A stretch of DNA of 47,719 nucleotides, taken from positions 1 to 47,719 of the forward strand of contig SXND01000063.1 in assembly GCA_005777235.1 (NCBI GenBank), written 5' to 3'. The translations under genes and the position numbers were made by a program. Positions 8,711-17,483 of this stretch are shown piece after piece (the first letter of the stretch is position 1; every line of letters starts with the position of its first letter). The notes beneath the pieces were generated by a model that saw only the letters and a program-made list of their open reading frames with translations, had not been told where the DNA came from and made no database searches. This DNA is from Pseudomonadota bacterium. GTDB lineage: Bacteria; Tectomicrobia; Entotheonellia; Entotheonellales; Entotheonellaceae.

Positions 8711-9364
8711 CTGCCCACCCTGCCCTCCCGCACCCTTCTGCTGTGGCTGTCCCTGCTCCTGCTTCTTCTGGCTTCGTCCAGTGGGGCGAGCACCTTCGTC
8801 CTTGGTGGCGCCGACGGCAGCTTCGAGACGGGCTTACAGGGGATGAGCACCACGGGGGACGTGCGACTCGTTACAGCGCTGGGGGCCCTGCGTCCGAGCC
8901 AGGGCACCCAGGCGCTGCTGCTGACCACCAATCCTGATGCCGGCGTAGCCCCAGAGACGGCGACTGTGAGTGCCCTCAGCATTGCCCACGTCACCATCCC
9001 CGCTGGCACCACACACCTGCGGCTGGACGGCAACTTCCTCACCAACGAACTGGCCCCCAGCTTTTTGAATGATCCGGTCACCGTGCGTCTGCACACCGCG
9101 GTGGACACCACCCGCCTGCATACCGTGGATACCTACGCGCCGCTGGTGGCGGTGCCGGTGCCGGGGTATGCGCGGCAGACGGGCTTTTTCGCCCTGGTGG
9201 CGGATGTCACTGCGTATGCGGGCACGGGCGAGAAGCTGCGCACCAGGACAGTCCGCTGTGGAATGTTACCTCGGCGATTGCTGGCCCGGTGTCTGGTCTG
9301 CCCAGTGGTATGGCGAGGCATTAAGCAGCGGACACCGAGCGTGAGGCCACAAGAGCTGCGGTAG
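8711..9364 (+). CDS. Secreted protein of unknown function, probable CTG start, C-terminus possibly frameshifted
   Basis: The frame is open from base 8699. Coding signal starts well before the first ATG at 8843: TLPSRTLLLWLSLLLLLLAS is a strong signal peptide, followed by FVLGGADGSFETGLQGM. AAGGAG lies about eight bases before CTG 8711, the best start; no ATG, GTG or TTG in frame fits. The mature part (GDVRLVTALG, HLRLDGNFLTNE, VPVPGYARQTGFFALVADVTAYAGTGE) looks like a beta-sandwich, extracellular-type domain. After AYAGTGE the translation turns into Arg/Cys-rich sequence, so a frameshift or junction near 9230 has probably removed the natural end. I do not recognise a named family. Confidence 0.6.
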   Translation: MPTLPSRTLLLWLSLLLLLLASSSGASTFVLGGADGSFETGLQGMSTTGDVRLVTALGALRPSQGTQALLLTTNPDAGVAPETATVSALSIAHVTIPAGTTHLRLDGNFLTNELAPSFLNDPVTVRLHTAVDTTRLHTVDTYAPLVAVPVPGYARQTGFFALVADVTAYAGTGEKLRTRTVRCGMLPRRLLARCLVCPVVWRGIKQRTPSVRPQELR

Positions 9365-9377
9365 TCTCTCGTGCCTA

Positions 9378-10058
9378 TCAGAGAAACCTGCGCACCGTCT
9401 CCTCACAGGGAATGGCGACGCCTCGGCGTTGCAAGGCGGCGTACAGGGGCGGAATACCTTGACGGTTTGCCGCACTTGGGGGCACGCGGGCAATATGGGC
9501 GCAAAATTGATCGACCGCACTCACCCCCGCGTGATCCCGAAAAACCGTGTCAGCGTTCAAGTCAAGTAAGGTAGTCGCTAGAGGCCAGGCGAACGTGGTG
9601 ATAGCCGCGAGGAGCGGTGTGCTTCCCCCCCACACCGCATTCACATCGGCGCCAGCTTGGGCGAGCAGCACAACATTGGCAGCCATACGAGCATAGATCG
9701 CCTCATGGATAACTGGCTGCCGATGCTCTCCTTGGGCATTGGGATCAGCGCCCGCCGCTAAGAGCACACGGGTAAAGTCCGAGTTCGGCAGGCGCACGGC
9801 AAAATATAAGGGGGGATTGCCGTTGGCCAAGCGGGCATTGGGATCAGCGCCTGCCGACAGTAGGAGCTGTAACACGGAGGGATCCTTCGCCACGAAGACA
9901 AAATGGATGGGGCGAAACCCCTGGCTCCCTGGCGCGTTCGCGCTGATGCCACTCGCCAGGGCATGCGTGACGCCAGGGACATCGCCTTGCTGTACAGCGT
10001 CGACCATGGCGGCGACGCGGAGATCGGCAAAATATCTACGAGAGTCGAGGGTCGTCAT
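9378..10058 (-). CDS. Ankyrin repeat protein, candidate effector immunity protein
   Basis: 226 residues with about five ankyrin-type repeats: GFRPIHFVFVAKDPSVLQLLLSAGADPNAR, NPPLYFAVRLPNSDFTRVLL, QPVIHEAI...NVVLLAQAGADVNA, and STPLLAAITTF. There is no signal peptide or membrane helix, so it is cytoplasmic as read. It lies 81 bases downstream of the lipase-effector gene on the same strand, the usual place of a cognate immunity gene, and ankyrin proteins are found as immunity partners of several T6SS toxins. The immunity role is inferred from position only; it could also be an unrelated scaffold protein. Confidence 0.75.
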   Translation of the reverse strand: MTTLDSRRYFADLRVAAMVDAVQQGDVPGVTHALASGISANAPGSQGFRPIHFVFVAKDPSVLQLLLSAGADPNARLANGNPPLYFAVRLPNSDFTRVLLAAGADPNAQGEHRQPVIHEAIYARMAANVVLLAQAGADVNAVWGGSTPLLAAITTFAWPLATTLLDLNADTVFRDHAGVSAVDQFCAHIARVPPSAANRQGIPPLYAALQRRGVAIPCEETVRRFL

Positions 10059-10139
10059 CGCGGTGCTTTCCTACAGAGCTGACAGCCGGCACGTTGCCAA
10101 GACGATAGAGGAGGCCCAAAGCCATGCGCACGGTGAGGC

Positions 10140-11459
10140 TCATGGACTGGTCTGGGTTAATGTCGCCATATCTTCCACTTTCTGCTGCTCGATGCCGTTA
10201 ATCACACTGTCGATAGAGTGTTGCCCCTGCACATCCAGCGTGGACACCAGTTGACCATCATCTCCAATGGCCGGCACTTCATGGATCGTGCCGAGTGCTG
10301 GTGGGAGCACCTGACCGTCAGCGAGGAGGTTGCGGAGCCCTCGTGGGAAAGCCATGAAGACTTTGTCAGCATAGTCGGAAGTTTCCGCAGAAAGTTCGGA
10401 CATTCCCAATTGTTTTTGCAAAAAAACGCTCACTTGCATGCCGAAGCCTACTGGCATCGCGATCAGCCCGGCTAGCACCGCGACTCCCATTTGGAGGGCG
10501 GCAGAATTTTGGACGGCGGTGAGTGGGTCCCCCGATGTGCGGAATTGTTGGAACTGTCCCGTTGTCGGCAACACATCGCCAGTGGAAAGAGGATGCAGCC
10601 CGGCAGCATTGAACATCGTGCCCTGCAACTGGCCGGTCACCCCGGCGGCTTGCGCCTTCCCACCGCCCAGCGAATGACCCGTGACGAGCACATCTGCGCC
10701 AAAGTGCCTTTGTACCTGGGGGCCAAGCAGAGCCGCTGCGGCATATTGCGTCGTTGCAAGTCCCAACGCCTGGTCATGATCGACGATGGCATCCTCCAGA
10801 TCCGCCGTACCACGAAAAGCCAGGACGGTTTTCTGCCCCCCTGGCCAGTCAGGAGGTGTCTGATAGATGACGGCCTGGCTCTTCTGCAGCAAGGCTGGAT
10901 GGATGCCTTGCCCTGCTAACTCGGCATCGCTGAGGCGACTCCAGCCCAGAGGCGGTGTGTGGCCGGGGTACCCTGGCGCGCCTTGGTCATAGACGTCCTT
11001 GGACAGACGCGCGAGTTCTACCGCCTCGTTGTTACGCTCCAGACGATCGGCAGCCGCGTTGCCCGTCTGACGGCCTTGCCTGATCAATTGTTGGCGCGCC
11101 TCCAAGCGCTGCCTCTTCCCGGCATAAGTCGTTGGACATGGTTCCACCAGGGTATCGCGTGGTGTGTGCTGCGCCGACAACGCCTGCCTGGCGGCGCGAT
11201 AGGGCAGGCGCGTGGCGGGATGGTTTGCAAGGAGGATATCGGTTGTCGCCACAGCGGTTCTTCCGGCAATAAGCACCGTCTCCCCCACCGCCTGCAGACC
11301 AAAGCCCACCACGTTGGCGGTGCCCTCGGCGACTGCGCTGGCCGTTGCAAGGATCGCGACACCCGCCTCGTGCGCTGAAGACATCATGCCCTCCGCGGCC
11401 TGCTTCGCGGTGTCGGAAGCCGTATCGTACGCGTTGCTGAATGTATCGCCCCATCCCAT
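10140..11459 (-). CDS. Lipase-fold (class 3-like) T6SS effector candidate
   Basis: 439 residues. The N-terminal third has Ala-rich hydrophobic stretches (about residues 30-80) that could help membrane passage. The rest is an alpha/beta hydrolase: KTVLAFRGTADLEDAIVDHDQA supplies the oxyanion-side strand, VTGHSLGGGKAQAAG the nucleophile Ser, RTSGDPLTAVQNS the likely Asp and GQHSIDSVINGIE the likely His. This GHSLGG, DPLT, HSxxxVI layout matches phospholipase-like T6SS effectors. Its start overlaps the stop of the small upstream gene (TAATG), showing translational coupling, and an ankyrin gene follows. It lies in the same orientation as vgrG, DUF4123 and PAAR. A cell-membrane lipid target is inferred. 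Confidence 0.75.
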   Translation of the reverse strand: MGWGDTFSNAYDTASDTAKQAAEGMMSSAHEAGVAILATASAVAEGTANVVGFGLQAVGETVLIAGRTAVATTDILLANHPATRLPYRAARQALSAQHTPRDTLVEPCPTTYAGKRQRLEARQQLIRQGRQTGNAAADRLERNNEAVELARLSKDVYDQGAPGYPGHTPPLGWSRLSDAELAGQGIHPALLQKSQAVIYQTPPDWPGGQKTVLAFRGTADLEDAIVDHDQALGLATTQYAAAALLGPQVQRHFGADVLVTGHSLGGGKAQAAGVTGQLQGTMFNAAGLHPLSTGDVLPTTGQFQQFRTSGDPLTAVQNSAALQMGVAVLAGLIAMPVGFGMQVSVFLQKQLGMSELSAETSDYADKVFMAFPRGLRNLLADGQVLPPALGTIHEVPAIGDDGQLVSTLDVQGQHSIDSVINGIEQQKVEDMATLTQTSP

Positions 11460-11818
11460 TACGGCGTTCCTATCTCTAAGGTCTTGATGAGCGTCGTTGA
11501 GAGCTGTTCGATGGCGTCTGCCTTCTGGCTCGGTGTCAGAGTGGATGTGGCGAGAATTTCCGATATCGCCGGGAAACGCTGATCAAAGTCAACGCCCAGA
11601 AGCCAAGCCGTGATGAGATAGCGCCCCACATCCAGTTCGCTGCGGAAACCATACGTCAGGGCTTTGTCATATTGCGCCTGGAGAACACCGCGGCCCTCGG
11701 GCGTGTGCAGCGTGTCGTATGCGTCCGGCATGGTATCGAGAAGAATCGTCGTCACACGAGCGAGAAAATGGGCGTCGGCCATCTGGCTGAACTGGTGTTG
11801 GGAAAAGTGTAGAGACAT
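11459..11818 (-). CDS. Small helical protein coupled to the lipase effector
   Basis: 119 residues from ATG 11818, which has GGAGGAGA directly upstream; a longer open frame to 12019 is relic sequence of another gene. The protein is mostly helical with a conserved-looking block: QYDKALTYGFRSELDVGRYLITAWLLGVDFDQRFPAI. Small proteins with this RA..YG...E.DV..YL....GxDFD pattern are often encoded next to PAAR, lipase and peptidoglycan-hydrolase effectors of T6SS. Its stop overlaps the start of the lipase gene by one base. I infer a chaperone or accessory role for the effector. I cannot name the domain with certainty. Confidence 0.65.
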   Translation of the reverse strand: MSLHFSQHQFSQMADAHFLARVTTILLDTMPDAYDTLHTPEGRGVLQAQYDKALTYGFRSELDVGRYLITAWLLGVDFDQRFPAISEILATSTLTPSQKADAIEQLSTTLIKTLEIGTP

Positions 11819-12686
11819 GTCTCCTCCTGCATGTAGGTCTCCTGATCCTGTGGTCTGCGGTACGTACGTTGATAACGGGGCGGGATGGTCTGTGGGATTG
11901 TCTTGAGAGCCGCACGCCAGTTGATAGGCGAGATATTCTAATAGCGTACTCTTCCCAATCCCACAATCGCCCAAAATCACCAGAAGATGTGCCTGCTCCT
12001 CAGCACTCCAGCGCTGCAAATACTCTAGGGCAGAGCGAGGCGTGGGGGCGCTGTCGCTTACGAGGGTAGGGGGAATAAACCACCCGTCTTGACGCTGGCG
12101 TTCGTTTTCCGAGATCTTAGAGTCATTGACCAGGTCATTGACATAACGCTGTCAAGGCACCAGGGTACGTAAAAGATCACTATAGCAGAGACAGGTAACA
12201 CCGGCGTCTTCAAGCGCGGCACGGCTCTCCGGCGCAAAACCGGGTTCCAGCGACGAGATCACGGAAGTCAATCGTGTTGTATCTTGTCAAGAGTGGCGGG
12301 ATAGATTCACTATGCTCACGGAGAATTGGAATGATCAGTTCTTGCCGCTCTGCCGTCTCACGATTTTGCATGCTATAGATTTCATCCAGAGTCCAGTCTT
12401 TGGCGAAATACCGTGGCGTCCAGACGGCGACCATCTTGCGTACCCTGAGTAAAGCCGCATCGACTTGCCTGCGAACATCAGCCCCACTTGGGACGTCGAG
12501 ATCAAGCCACACACGGACCCCTGCGTCATGTAAACGCTGCACTAGTCTGAGGCACCAATCCGTCTCTTCCCGCGCATAGTTAAGGAAAACATCGTACTCC
12601 ACCGGCTCTCCATGTGGAGGCGGACGCCTCATAAATTGGCACCTCTCTAGCATAAGTATCCGAGCATGTCCCTGCTCCCGATGCAT
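11819..12686 (-). pseudogene. Relic of a TIR - P-loop NTPase (NACHT-like) protein
   Basis: The 5' part (12686-12210) encodes a TIR domain: VEYDVFLNYAREETDWCLRL, GVRVWLDLD, VAVWTPRYFAKDWTLDEIYSM (the last Glu being the likely NADase residue) and ELIIPILREHSESIPPLLTRYNTIDFRD, then loses frame. Further on (about 12090-11840), in another frame, comes PRSALEYLQRWSAEEQ followed by a Walker A motif, LVILGDCGIGKSTLLEYLAYQLA, the usual start of a NACHT/STAND NTPase. The remaining NTPase and sensor domains are gone, and the sequence abuts the ribosome site of the small helical gene. Full-length TIR-NTPase proteins are anti-phage sensors that degrade NAD; this one cannot be functional. Confidence 0.7.
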
Positions 12687-12825
12687 TCTGTAACTATGTT
12701 ATCATAGTGCACCATAGCACGAGAAGAAAGACACTCGCTCATCCCACGCTGCAGCCGCTTACGTGCAGCGTCAAAACCTACGAAACTCTGCAACCACCGG
12801 ACATTACCCTCAGAAGGAAAGTCGT

Positions 12826-14292
12826 ATGACGCAGATCATTTTTCTGATGTTGCTTCCCCTGTTTGGGCTGACATCCTGTACGCGCAAAGCCTCCATCATT
12901 GCGAGCGCCATCCCCGTGTCCCCGCTCCTTTCCCTGGTCAATGCCGGCAATGCCGAGAAAGTGCGCGATCTGGCGAAGAGTGGCGCGGATCTCGAACTGC
13001 GCGACCCGCGGGGCTACACGGCCCTCATGGCGGCGGCGGACAAAGGGCAAAAGACGGTGGTGCACAGTTTGCTGGAAGTGGGTGCAGATATGCACGCCAA
13101 GGAACCGAACCAGGGGCGCACCGCCTTGCACCTCGCGGCCCTGAAGGGCCATGCCGAGACAGTGCAGACGCTGGTGGATGCTGGCGCCAACGTTAACGCG
13201 CGCGACACGCATGGCGAGACGCCGGTGCATCTGGCAGCGGAACGGGGCGAGGTCGCGTCCCTGACGATACTGATCCGGACCAAAGCGGATCTACGCCTGA
13301 AAAACACGGTGCAGCAGCACACGGCCCTCGGGCTGGCGGCGGAGCGGGGGCACGGAGACGCGGTGCAGGCTTTACTGCAAGCCGGTGCGGATGCCAATGA
13401 GCAGAACGCGCGCCATGAAACCGTCTTGATGGCAGCTGCGACGCAGGGCTACACGGCCATTGTCCAGGCGTTACTTGACGTTGGAGCCACCAGACAGAGT
13501 AAAGAGGCACCGCAAGGGCGCCAGGCCTTACACCTGGCAGCAGTCAAAGGCCATACCGCGACGGTCGAAGTCCTGGCACGTTCTGCCGACCTAAATGTCC
13601 AGGATGTGCAGGGCTATACTCCCTTAATGCTGGCGGCGGAACGCGGTGTGACGCCCACCGTGGAAGCGTTACTGAACGCCGGGGCGCCTCCCAACATCAA
13701 ACTGCCACAGCGCGGGGGCACCGCCTTATATCTGGCCGCCGTGAATGGCCATACGGCCACGGTACTGGCGCTCTTGGAACGCCGGGCGGATACGGTGATC
13801 CAGGATGCCCAGGGTGTCAGCGTCTTGATGGCGGCGACTGACAAAGGTCACGTGGCGGTGGTGGAGGCGTTGTTAAGCCGCAAGGCGGATGTACACACTC
13901 AAGACGCCAATGGCCAGACGGCCTTAACACGGGCCGTGAAAGCTGGGCAGAGCGCCATCGTGACGCTTTTGCTCGCTTATGGGGCGCAGGCAAACGCCTT
14001 GGACAGCAGTGGATTTACCGGGCTTATGTTGGCGGCGGCGCACGGGCATGGGGCCGTGGTTGAAGCGTTGTTGCGCCACGGCGCCCAGGTGAATGCACGC
14101 CACCAAGGCGGCTGGACGGCGTTGATGGTCGCCGCCAATCGTGGGCATAGTGCGCCCGTGCAAACGCTGTTGGCACATGGGGCGGACGTCTCGATTCGTG
14201 ATCCTGGTGGCCGCACTGCCTTACGGCTGGCAACCACACAGGGCTATGAGGGGGTGGCGCAATTACTGCGCCAGGCCGGAGCACGCGAGTAA
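12826..14292 (+). CDS. Ankyrin repeat lipoprotein (about 14 repeats), candidate periplasmic immunity protein
   Basis: 488 residues from ATG 12826 (AGAAGGAA upstream). MTQIIFLMLLPLFGLTSC is a lipoprotein signal peptide with lipobox LTSC, so the mature protein is probably tethered to a membrane on the periplasmic side. Then come about 14 consecutive ankyrin repeats with the TALxxAAxxGHxxxVxxLLxxGAxxN pattern, almost to the C-terminus (QLLRQAGARE). It is on the opposite strand from its neighbours, inside the effector part of the T6SS island between PAAR and a TIR relic. Periplasmic ankyrin or Sel1 lipoproteins protect against lipase effectors in other species, so immunity is a reasonable inference. 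A general protein-binding role is the alternative. Confidence 0.82.
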   Translation: MTQIIFLMLLPLFGLTSCTRKASIIASAIPVSPLLSLVNAGNAEKVRDLAKSGADLELRDPRGYTALMAAADKGQKTVVHSLLEVGADMHAKEPNQGRTALHLAALKGHAETVQTLVDAGANVNARDTHGETPVHLAAERGEVASLTILIRTKADLRLKNTVQQHTALGLAAERGHGDAVQALLQAGADANEQNARHETVLMAAATQGYTAIVQALLDVGATRQSKEAPQGRQALHLAAVKGHTATVEVLARSADLNVQDVQGYTPLMLAAERGVTPTVEALLNAGAPPNIKLPQRGGTALYLAAVNGHTATVLALLERRADTVIQDAQGVSVLMAATDKGHVAVVEALLSRKADVHTQDANGQTALTRAVKAGQSAIVTLLLAYGAQANALDSSGFTGLMLAAAHGHGAVVEALLRHGAQVNARHQGGWTALMVAANRGHSAPVQTLLAHGADVSIRDPGGRTALRLATTQGYEGVAQLLRQAGARE

Positions 14293-14317
14293 AGGCCCGC
14301 ACGGGAGGCCTGGCGTG

Positions 14318-14608
14318 TTAGCCACCAATGATGACGGTGGGATGCCCGACCACAATGACGCCACCGTGCGCTGTTCGGTCACCTAAACGCGCGGCCGGTT
14401 GGTTGCCGATCAGCACCGAGCGTGAGCCCTGGATAATCACATCGACCGGACCAACGCACAAGGCGCGATCGCCGACCCGGGCGGCTGGCATCCCACCAAT
14501 GAGCACCGTGGGATACCCGACAGGTAAGATGGGCCCTCCGACATGGGGGACCGGGCCGGTCATCATGGGGCAGACATGCATATCGCCAACGCGTGCAGCA
14601 GGCGGCAT
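14318..14608 (-). CDS. PAAR domain protein (T6SS spike tip)
   Basis: 96 residues from ATG 14608, chosen because AGAAGGAA lies eight bases upstream; the open frame extends 13 codons further. PAAR motifs are visible three times: PPAARVGD at the start, MPAARVGD and QPAARLGD, with His and Cys residues (DMHVCPM, ALCVG, TAHGG) that bind the metal at the cone tip. The protein caps VgrG and sharpens the T6SS spike. It has no effector extension, so any effector must be carried non-covalently. It lies 28 bases after the DUF4123 adaptor gene, as in many vgrG-adaptor-PAAR sets. Confidence 0.9.
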   Translation of the reverse strand: MPPAARVGDMHVCPMMTGPVPHVGGPILPVGYPTVLIGGMPAARVGDRALCVGPVDVIIQGSRSVLIGNQPAARLGDRTAHGGVIVVGHPTVIIGG

Positions 14609-14636
14609 CAGGACATTCCTTCTGTCATCACATGAT

Positions 14637-15191
14637 CTATGGCTCAATAAGGGAGATGATGCGCTCGTCGCATTGCCCTTGGGTCAACGTATATTCCACC
14701 AGCAGGCTCGGTGATTCCCCCTCCATCAGATAGTGTGTCACTGGGCCAAACACGATCGCTAATTCGTCTGACTGGCAGATGGGCAGATAGGTACGCAAGA
14801 CACGCGGATCATAGTACCGAAAATAGAGGGGCTTGCCATCCTCATCATACACCATGAGAAAGCGTCGAAAATGCCGCTGCAACTCACGCAAGGACGCCGA
14901 GGATTCGACAAAAATGCCCCAACTGGCGCCCCAGCCGCGCACGAGCAGCCAGTCGGTCAGTGGGGCCAGCGGGTGCAGACGCACGAGATACGGCGCAACT
15001 TGGGCCAAGGCTGGATCTAGTGTGCCGCGATAGAGGCAACAGCGTTCGTCCTCGCGCCCGCTGCGCATCAGCCCTGCGTAGATTTGCTCATCGCGTGCCC
15101 CATCCAGGAGCGCGTACATCGCTGGAGCGTCAGGGGTGGCAGTGCTGCGCCAGAGGTATGGGATAATGTGATTCGGTAGTATATGTTCCAA
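14637..15191 (-). CDS. DUF4123 domain T6SS effector adaptor (Tap/TEC type)
   Basis: 184 residues from a TTG start at 15191 with GAGGAGA about six bases upstream. The whole protein matches DUF4123: YALLDGARDEQIYAGL, CCLYRGTLDPALAQVAPYLV, WLLVRGWGASWGIFVESSASL, LRELQRHFRRFL and LYFRYYDPRVLRTYLP. DUF4123 proteins are chaperones that load a specific effector on to its VgrG. Here the gene lies between vgrG and PAAR. The client is probably encoded downstream, the lipase being the obvious candidate, but it could also have been lost. The domain call is firm and the client is inference. Confidence 0.88.
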   Translation of the reverse strand: MEHILPNHIIPYLWRSTATPDAPAMYALLDGARDEQIYAGLMRSGREDERCCLYRGTLDPALAQVAPYLVRLHPLAPLTDWLLVRGWGASWGIFVESSASLRELQRHFRRFLMVYDEDGKPLYFRYYDPRVLRTYLPICQSDELAIVFGPVTHYLMEGESPSLLVEYTLTQGQCDERIISLIEP

Positions 15192-15234
15192 TAGTGTCTC
15201 CTCGTAGCCTGGCCCGGCTGTCTACGCACCCCGA

Positions 15235-17304
15235 TTATGGGCATTTCTCACAAAAAGGCGTCCCACGCCGCGCCGCGTCTTTCAAGACTTGTACTTGGGC
15301 CAGCATCGCGGACGTGAGAGGCACAAAAGGTGCTGGGGCGGCAGCACGCTGGTGCGTTTGTCGCCCAGGATTTGCAGTAGTCGCTTCGAGAGGCGCCTCG
15401 GGCGTCTCCGGGGACGCACCGGAACCGGAACCGGCAGAGCCACCGCTATTGATCCGCACCGGCATGCCGGAAATGGTCACACCCGCTGGGCCAACGACAA
15501 TAAAACCCCCGCCGGCTTTTAAGGTGATACTCAGCCCAGCTTCGAGGACGATATTCATTCCCGCCTTGAGGTGGATCTCGCGCCCGGCTTCGAGCGCATA
15601 TTTGAAACCCACTTGCTCCTGCAGATCCTCCCCGGCCTGCCGTGACACAGTGCCGGCCACGCGTTCGTGCTGATCGCCTTGCACGGTATGATGCGCAGTC
15701 CCGTCAATCTGCGCGAAGTGGTCATGTTTGACGACCACATGCTGGTCATGGCCGATCCAGGTGAGGGCATCATGTTTAATCCGGGTATGCGCGTCCTTTT
15801 CCGCATGCACGAAGATCTGTTCGGCGCCTTTCGCATCGTCAAAACGGATTTCGTTAAAGCCACCACCGCCCTTGCTACTCTGCGATTTGATGGTGCTTTT
15901 GGTTTTCTCCGCCGGTAACGGATAGGGCGGCGGCTGTTCCCCGTTGTAGACGCGACCGGTGATGAGCGGGCGGTCTGGATCGCCTTCTAAAAAATGTACA
16001 ATCACTTCCTGACCCACGCGCGGGAGATGGAGACTCCCCCAGGCCGCGCCGGCCCAGCTCTGACTGACGCGGATCCAGCAGGAACTCTGTTCGTTGGATT
16101 TGCCCTCGCGATCCCAGTGAAACTGGACTTTCACCTGGCCATGTTCATTGGTGTAAATTTCTTCCCCCGGCGGACCCACCACGATGGCGGTTTGGGAGCC
16201 ATAGACCAACGGTTTGGGCGTCGTGGGCACGGGACGAAAGGGCACCGTGGCGGGAATACAGCGGAACTCATTGGCATAATCGGTCCCCGCAGCCGAGGAA
16301 AATTCTTCGAGCGCCTGGGGTTGCGCGGCCGCGTGGTGCACGTGTGTGATTATGTACGCCTTATTGAACTCTGCACGCGGGTGCTGGGACAGCGTCATAC
16401 GGTAGCCCGGTAGGAGACGGCGGCAGACACTGGCGCCACGCCCAACTTGCCGTGGCATTTGCAAGGCTTCAAGCCGTCGCCGCGCCAACGCTGTGCCGCG
16501 CTCAGGCGTCAGGAAGGCACCAGGATAATCATACATTTCCAGGGCCGGGAACTGTTCCGCCTGGGCGGTGGAGCGTAGATTCAGGGCCGGTTTGGCAAAA
16601 TCAAAGTCATGTAACATCACGGCGCCGGGACGTATCGACTCGCCATAACTATACTGAAACACATATTCTTCCGAGGTCACCATGCCGGCGGGATCCCGAA
16701 ACGGCAGGGTGGCGGGCGCCACGATATTGGTGTGGGCCGCTGGGCCATCGGCCATGACGAGGACATGATGGGCCGCGGTGTGTTCAAAAAAGTAGAAAAT
16801 GCCCTCTTCTTCCAGCAAGCGCGAGACAAAGTGTAAATCCGTCTCCCGATACTGCACACAGTATTCACGTGCCGTATAGGTGTTTTGTAAGACAAAACGG
16901 TAGCGATCGCTGGCGACCCCAGCTTCCCGTAACACCTGGGCGATAATGTCCGGCACGCTCAGCTGCTGAAAAATGCGGCTGCGCTGGCGCAGCCCGAGGA
17001 GCCAGAGGTGCGGCACGAGGACCGCCTGGTAGAGCGTAAAGCGTCCACGGTCGCCCTGCTGCTCAAAGGCGCTGAGTAGCCCGTTGACGTAGCGTTCTCC
17101 ATTGTCGCTATACATCGTGAGGCGTGCCGGTTTGCCGAGCACCGAGGCGAAGGCAATCTCCGGGTCATCCGAGGCAAGATCAATCGTAAAGCTGAACGGG
17201 GCCGAGAGCGCTTCGTCACCGACAAAGTGGGTAACGCGGAGTTGCTGGGTCAGACCGGCGACATCGAAGGCAAAGTGCGCCATGTTTGCAGGGAGGAGAG
17301 CCAT
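15235..17304 (-). CDS. tssI: VgrG, T6SS spike protein
   Basis: 689 residues. The N-terminal gp27-like part includes REYCVQYRETDLHFVSRLLEEEGIFYFFEH, the classic VgrG motif. The gp5-like OB fold follows: GQVKVQFHWDREGKSNEQSSCWIRVSQSWAGAAWG, then RVGQEVIVHFLEGDPDRPLITGRVYN. After it come the beta-helix repeats of the needle. The last 70 or so residues are a Gly/Ser/Pro-rich linker and a short C-terminal tail ending in GTPFCEKCP. No enzymatic domain is fused. The start has GAAGGT upstream. It lies between hcp and DUF4123 and forms the trimeric spike on which PAAR and effector sit. Confidence 0.95.
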   Translation of the reverse strand: MALLPANMAHFAFDVAGLTQQLRVTHFVGDEALSAPFSFTIDLASDDPEIAFASVLGKPARLTMYSDNGERYVNGLLSAFEQQGDRGRFTLYQAVLVPHLWLLGLRQRSRIFQQLSVPDIIAQVLREAGVASDRYRFVLQNTYTAREYCVQYRETDLHFVSRLLEEEGIFYFFEHTAAHHVLVMADGPAAHTNIVAPATLPFRDPAGMVTSEEYVFQYSYGESIRPGAVMLHDFDFAKPALNLRSTAQAEQFPALEMYDYPGAFLTPERGTALARRRLEALQMPRQVGRGASVCRRLLPGYRMTLSQHPRAEFNKAYIITHVHHAAAQPQALEEFSSAAGTDYANEFRCIPATVPFRPVPTTPKPLVYGSQTAIVVGPPGEEIYTNEHGQVKVQFHWDREGKSNEQSSCWIRVSQSWAGAAWGSLHLPRVGQEVIVHFLEGDPDRPLITGRVYNGEQPPPYPLPAEKTKSTIKSQSSKGGGGFNEIRFDDAKGAEQIFVHAEKDAHTRIKHDALTWIGHDQHVVVKHDHFAQIDGTAHHTVQGDQHERVAGTVSRQAGEDLQEQVGFKYALEAGREIHLKAGMNIVLEAGLSITLKAGGGFIVVGPAGVTISGMPVRINSGGSAGSGSGASPETPEAPLEATTANPGRQTHQRAAAPAPFVPLTSAMLAQVQVLKDAARRGTPFCEKCP

Positions 17305-17414
17305 AAGGCACCTTCAGAGGGAGCAGCAGACGGCCATGATCCGTCCACTCGGCATGATTGGGCACCATCCTACCGCTGGCGTCAGAGGGCACGGGCGCTG
17401 CGAGTCGCGCCACG

Positions 17415-17443
17415 GTAGGGGCAAACTGGCCATTCACCCCTAC
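17415..17443. repeat. GTAGGGG...CCCCTAC palindrome
   Basis: A 7-bp perfect inverted repeat (GTAGGGG at 17415-17421 and CCCCTAC at 17437-17443) with a 15-base spacer, in the gap between hcp and vgrG. It resembles the palindrome at 26288-26311. It could be a REP-type element or attenuate transcription from hcp into vgrG. Confidence 0.5.
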
Positions 17444-17483
17444 GCCACAGATGGGCCTTGTACTGGCCTGCTGTGCGAGGCGC

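Noticed and set aside
12778..14302. Multiple minus-strand frames across the ankyrin lipoprotein gene
   Set aside because: They mirror the repetitive ankyrin coding sequence and disappear as candidates once the plus-strand repeats are recognised.
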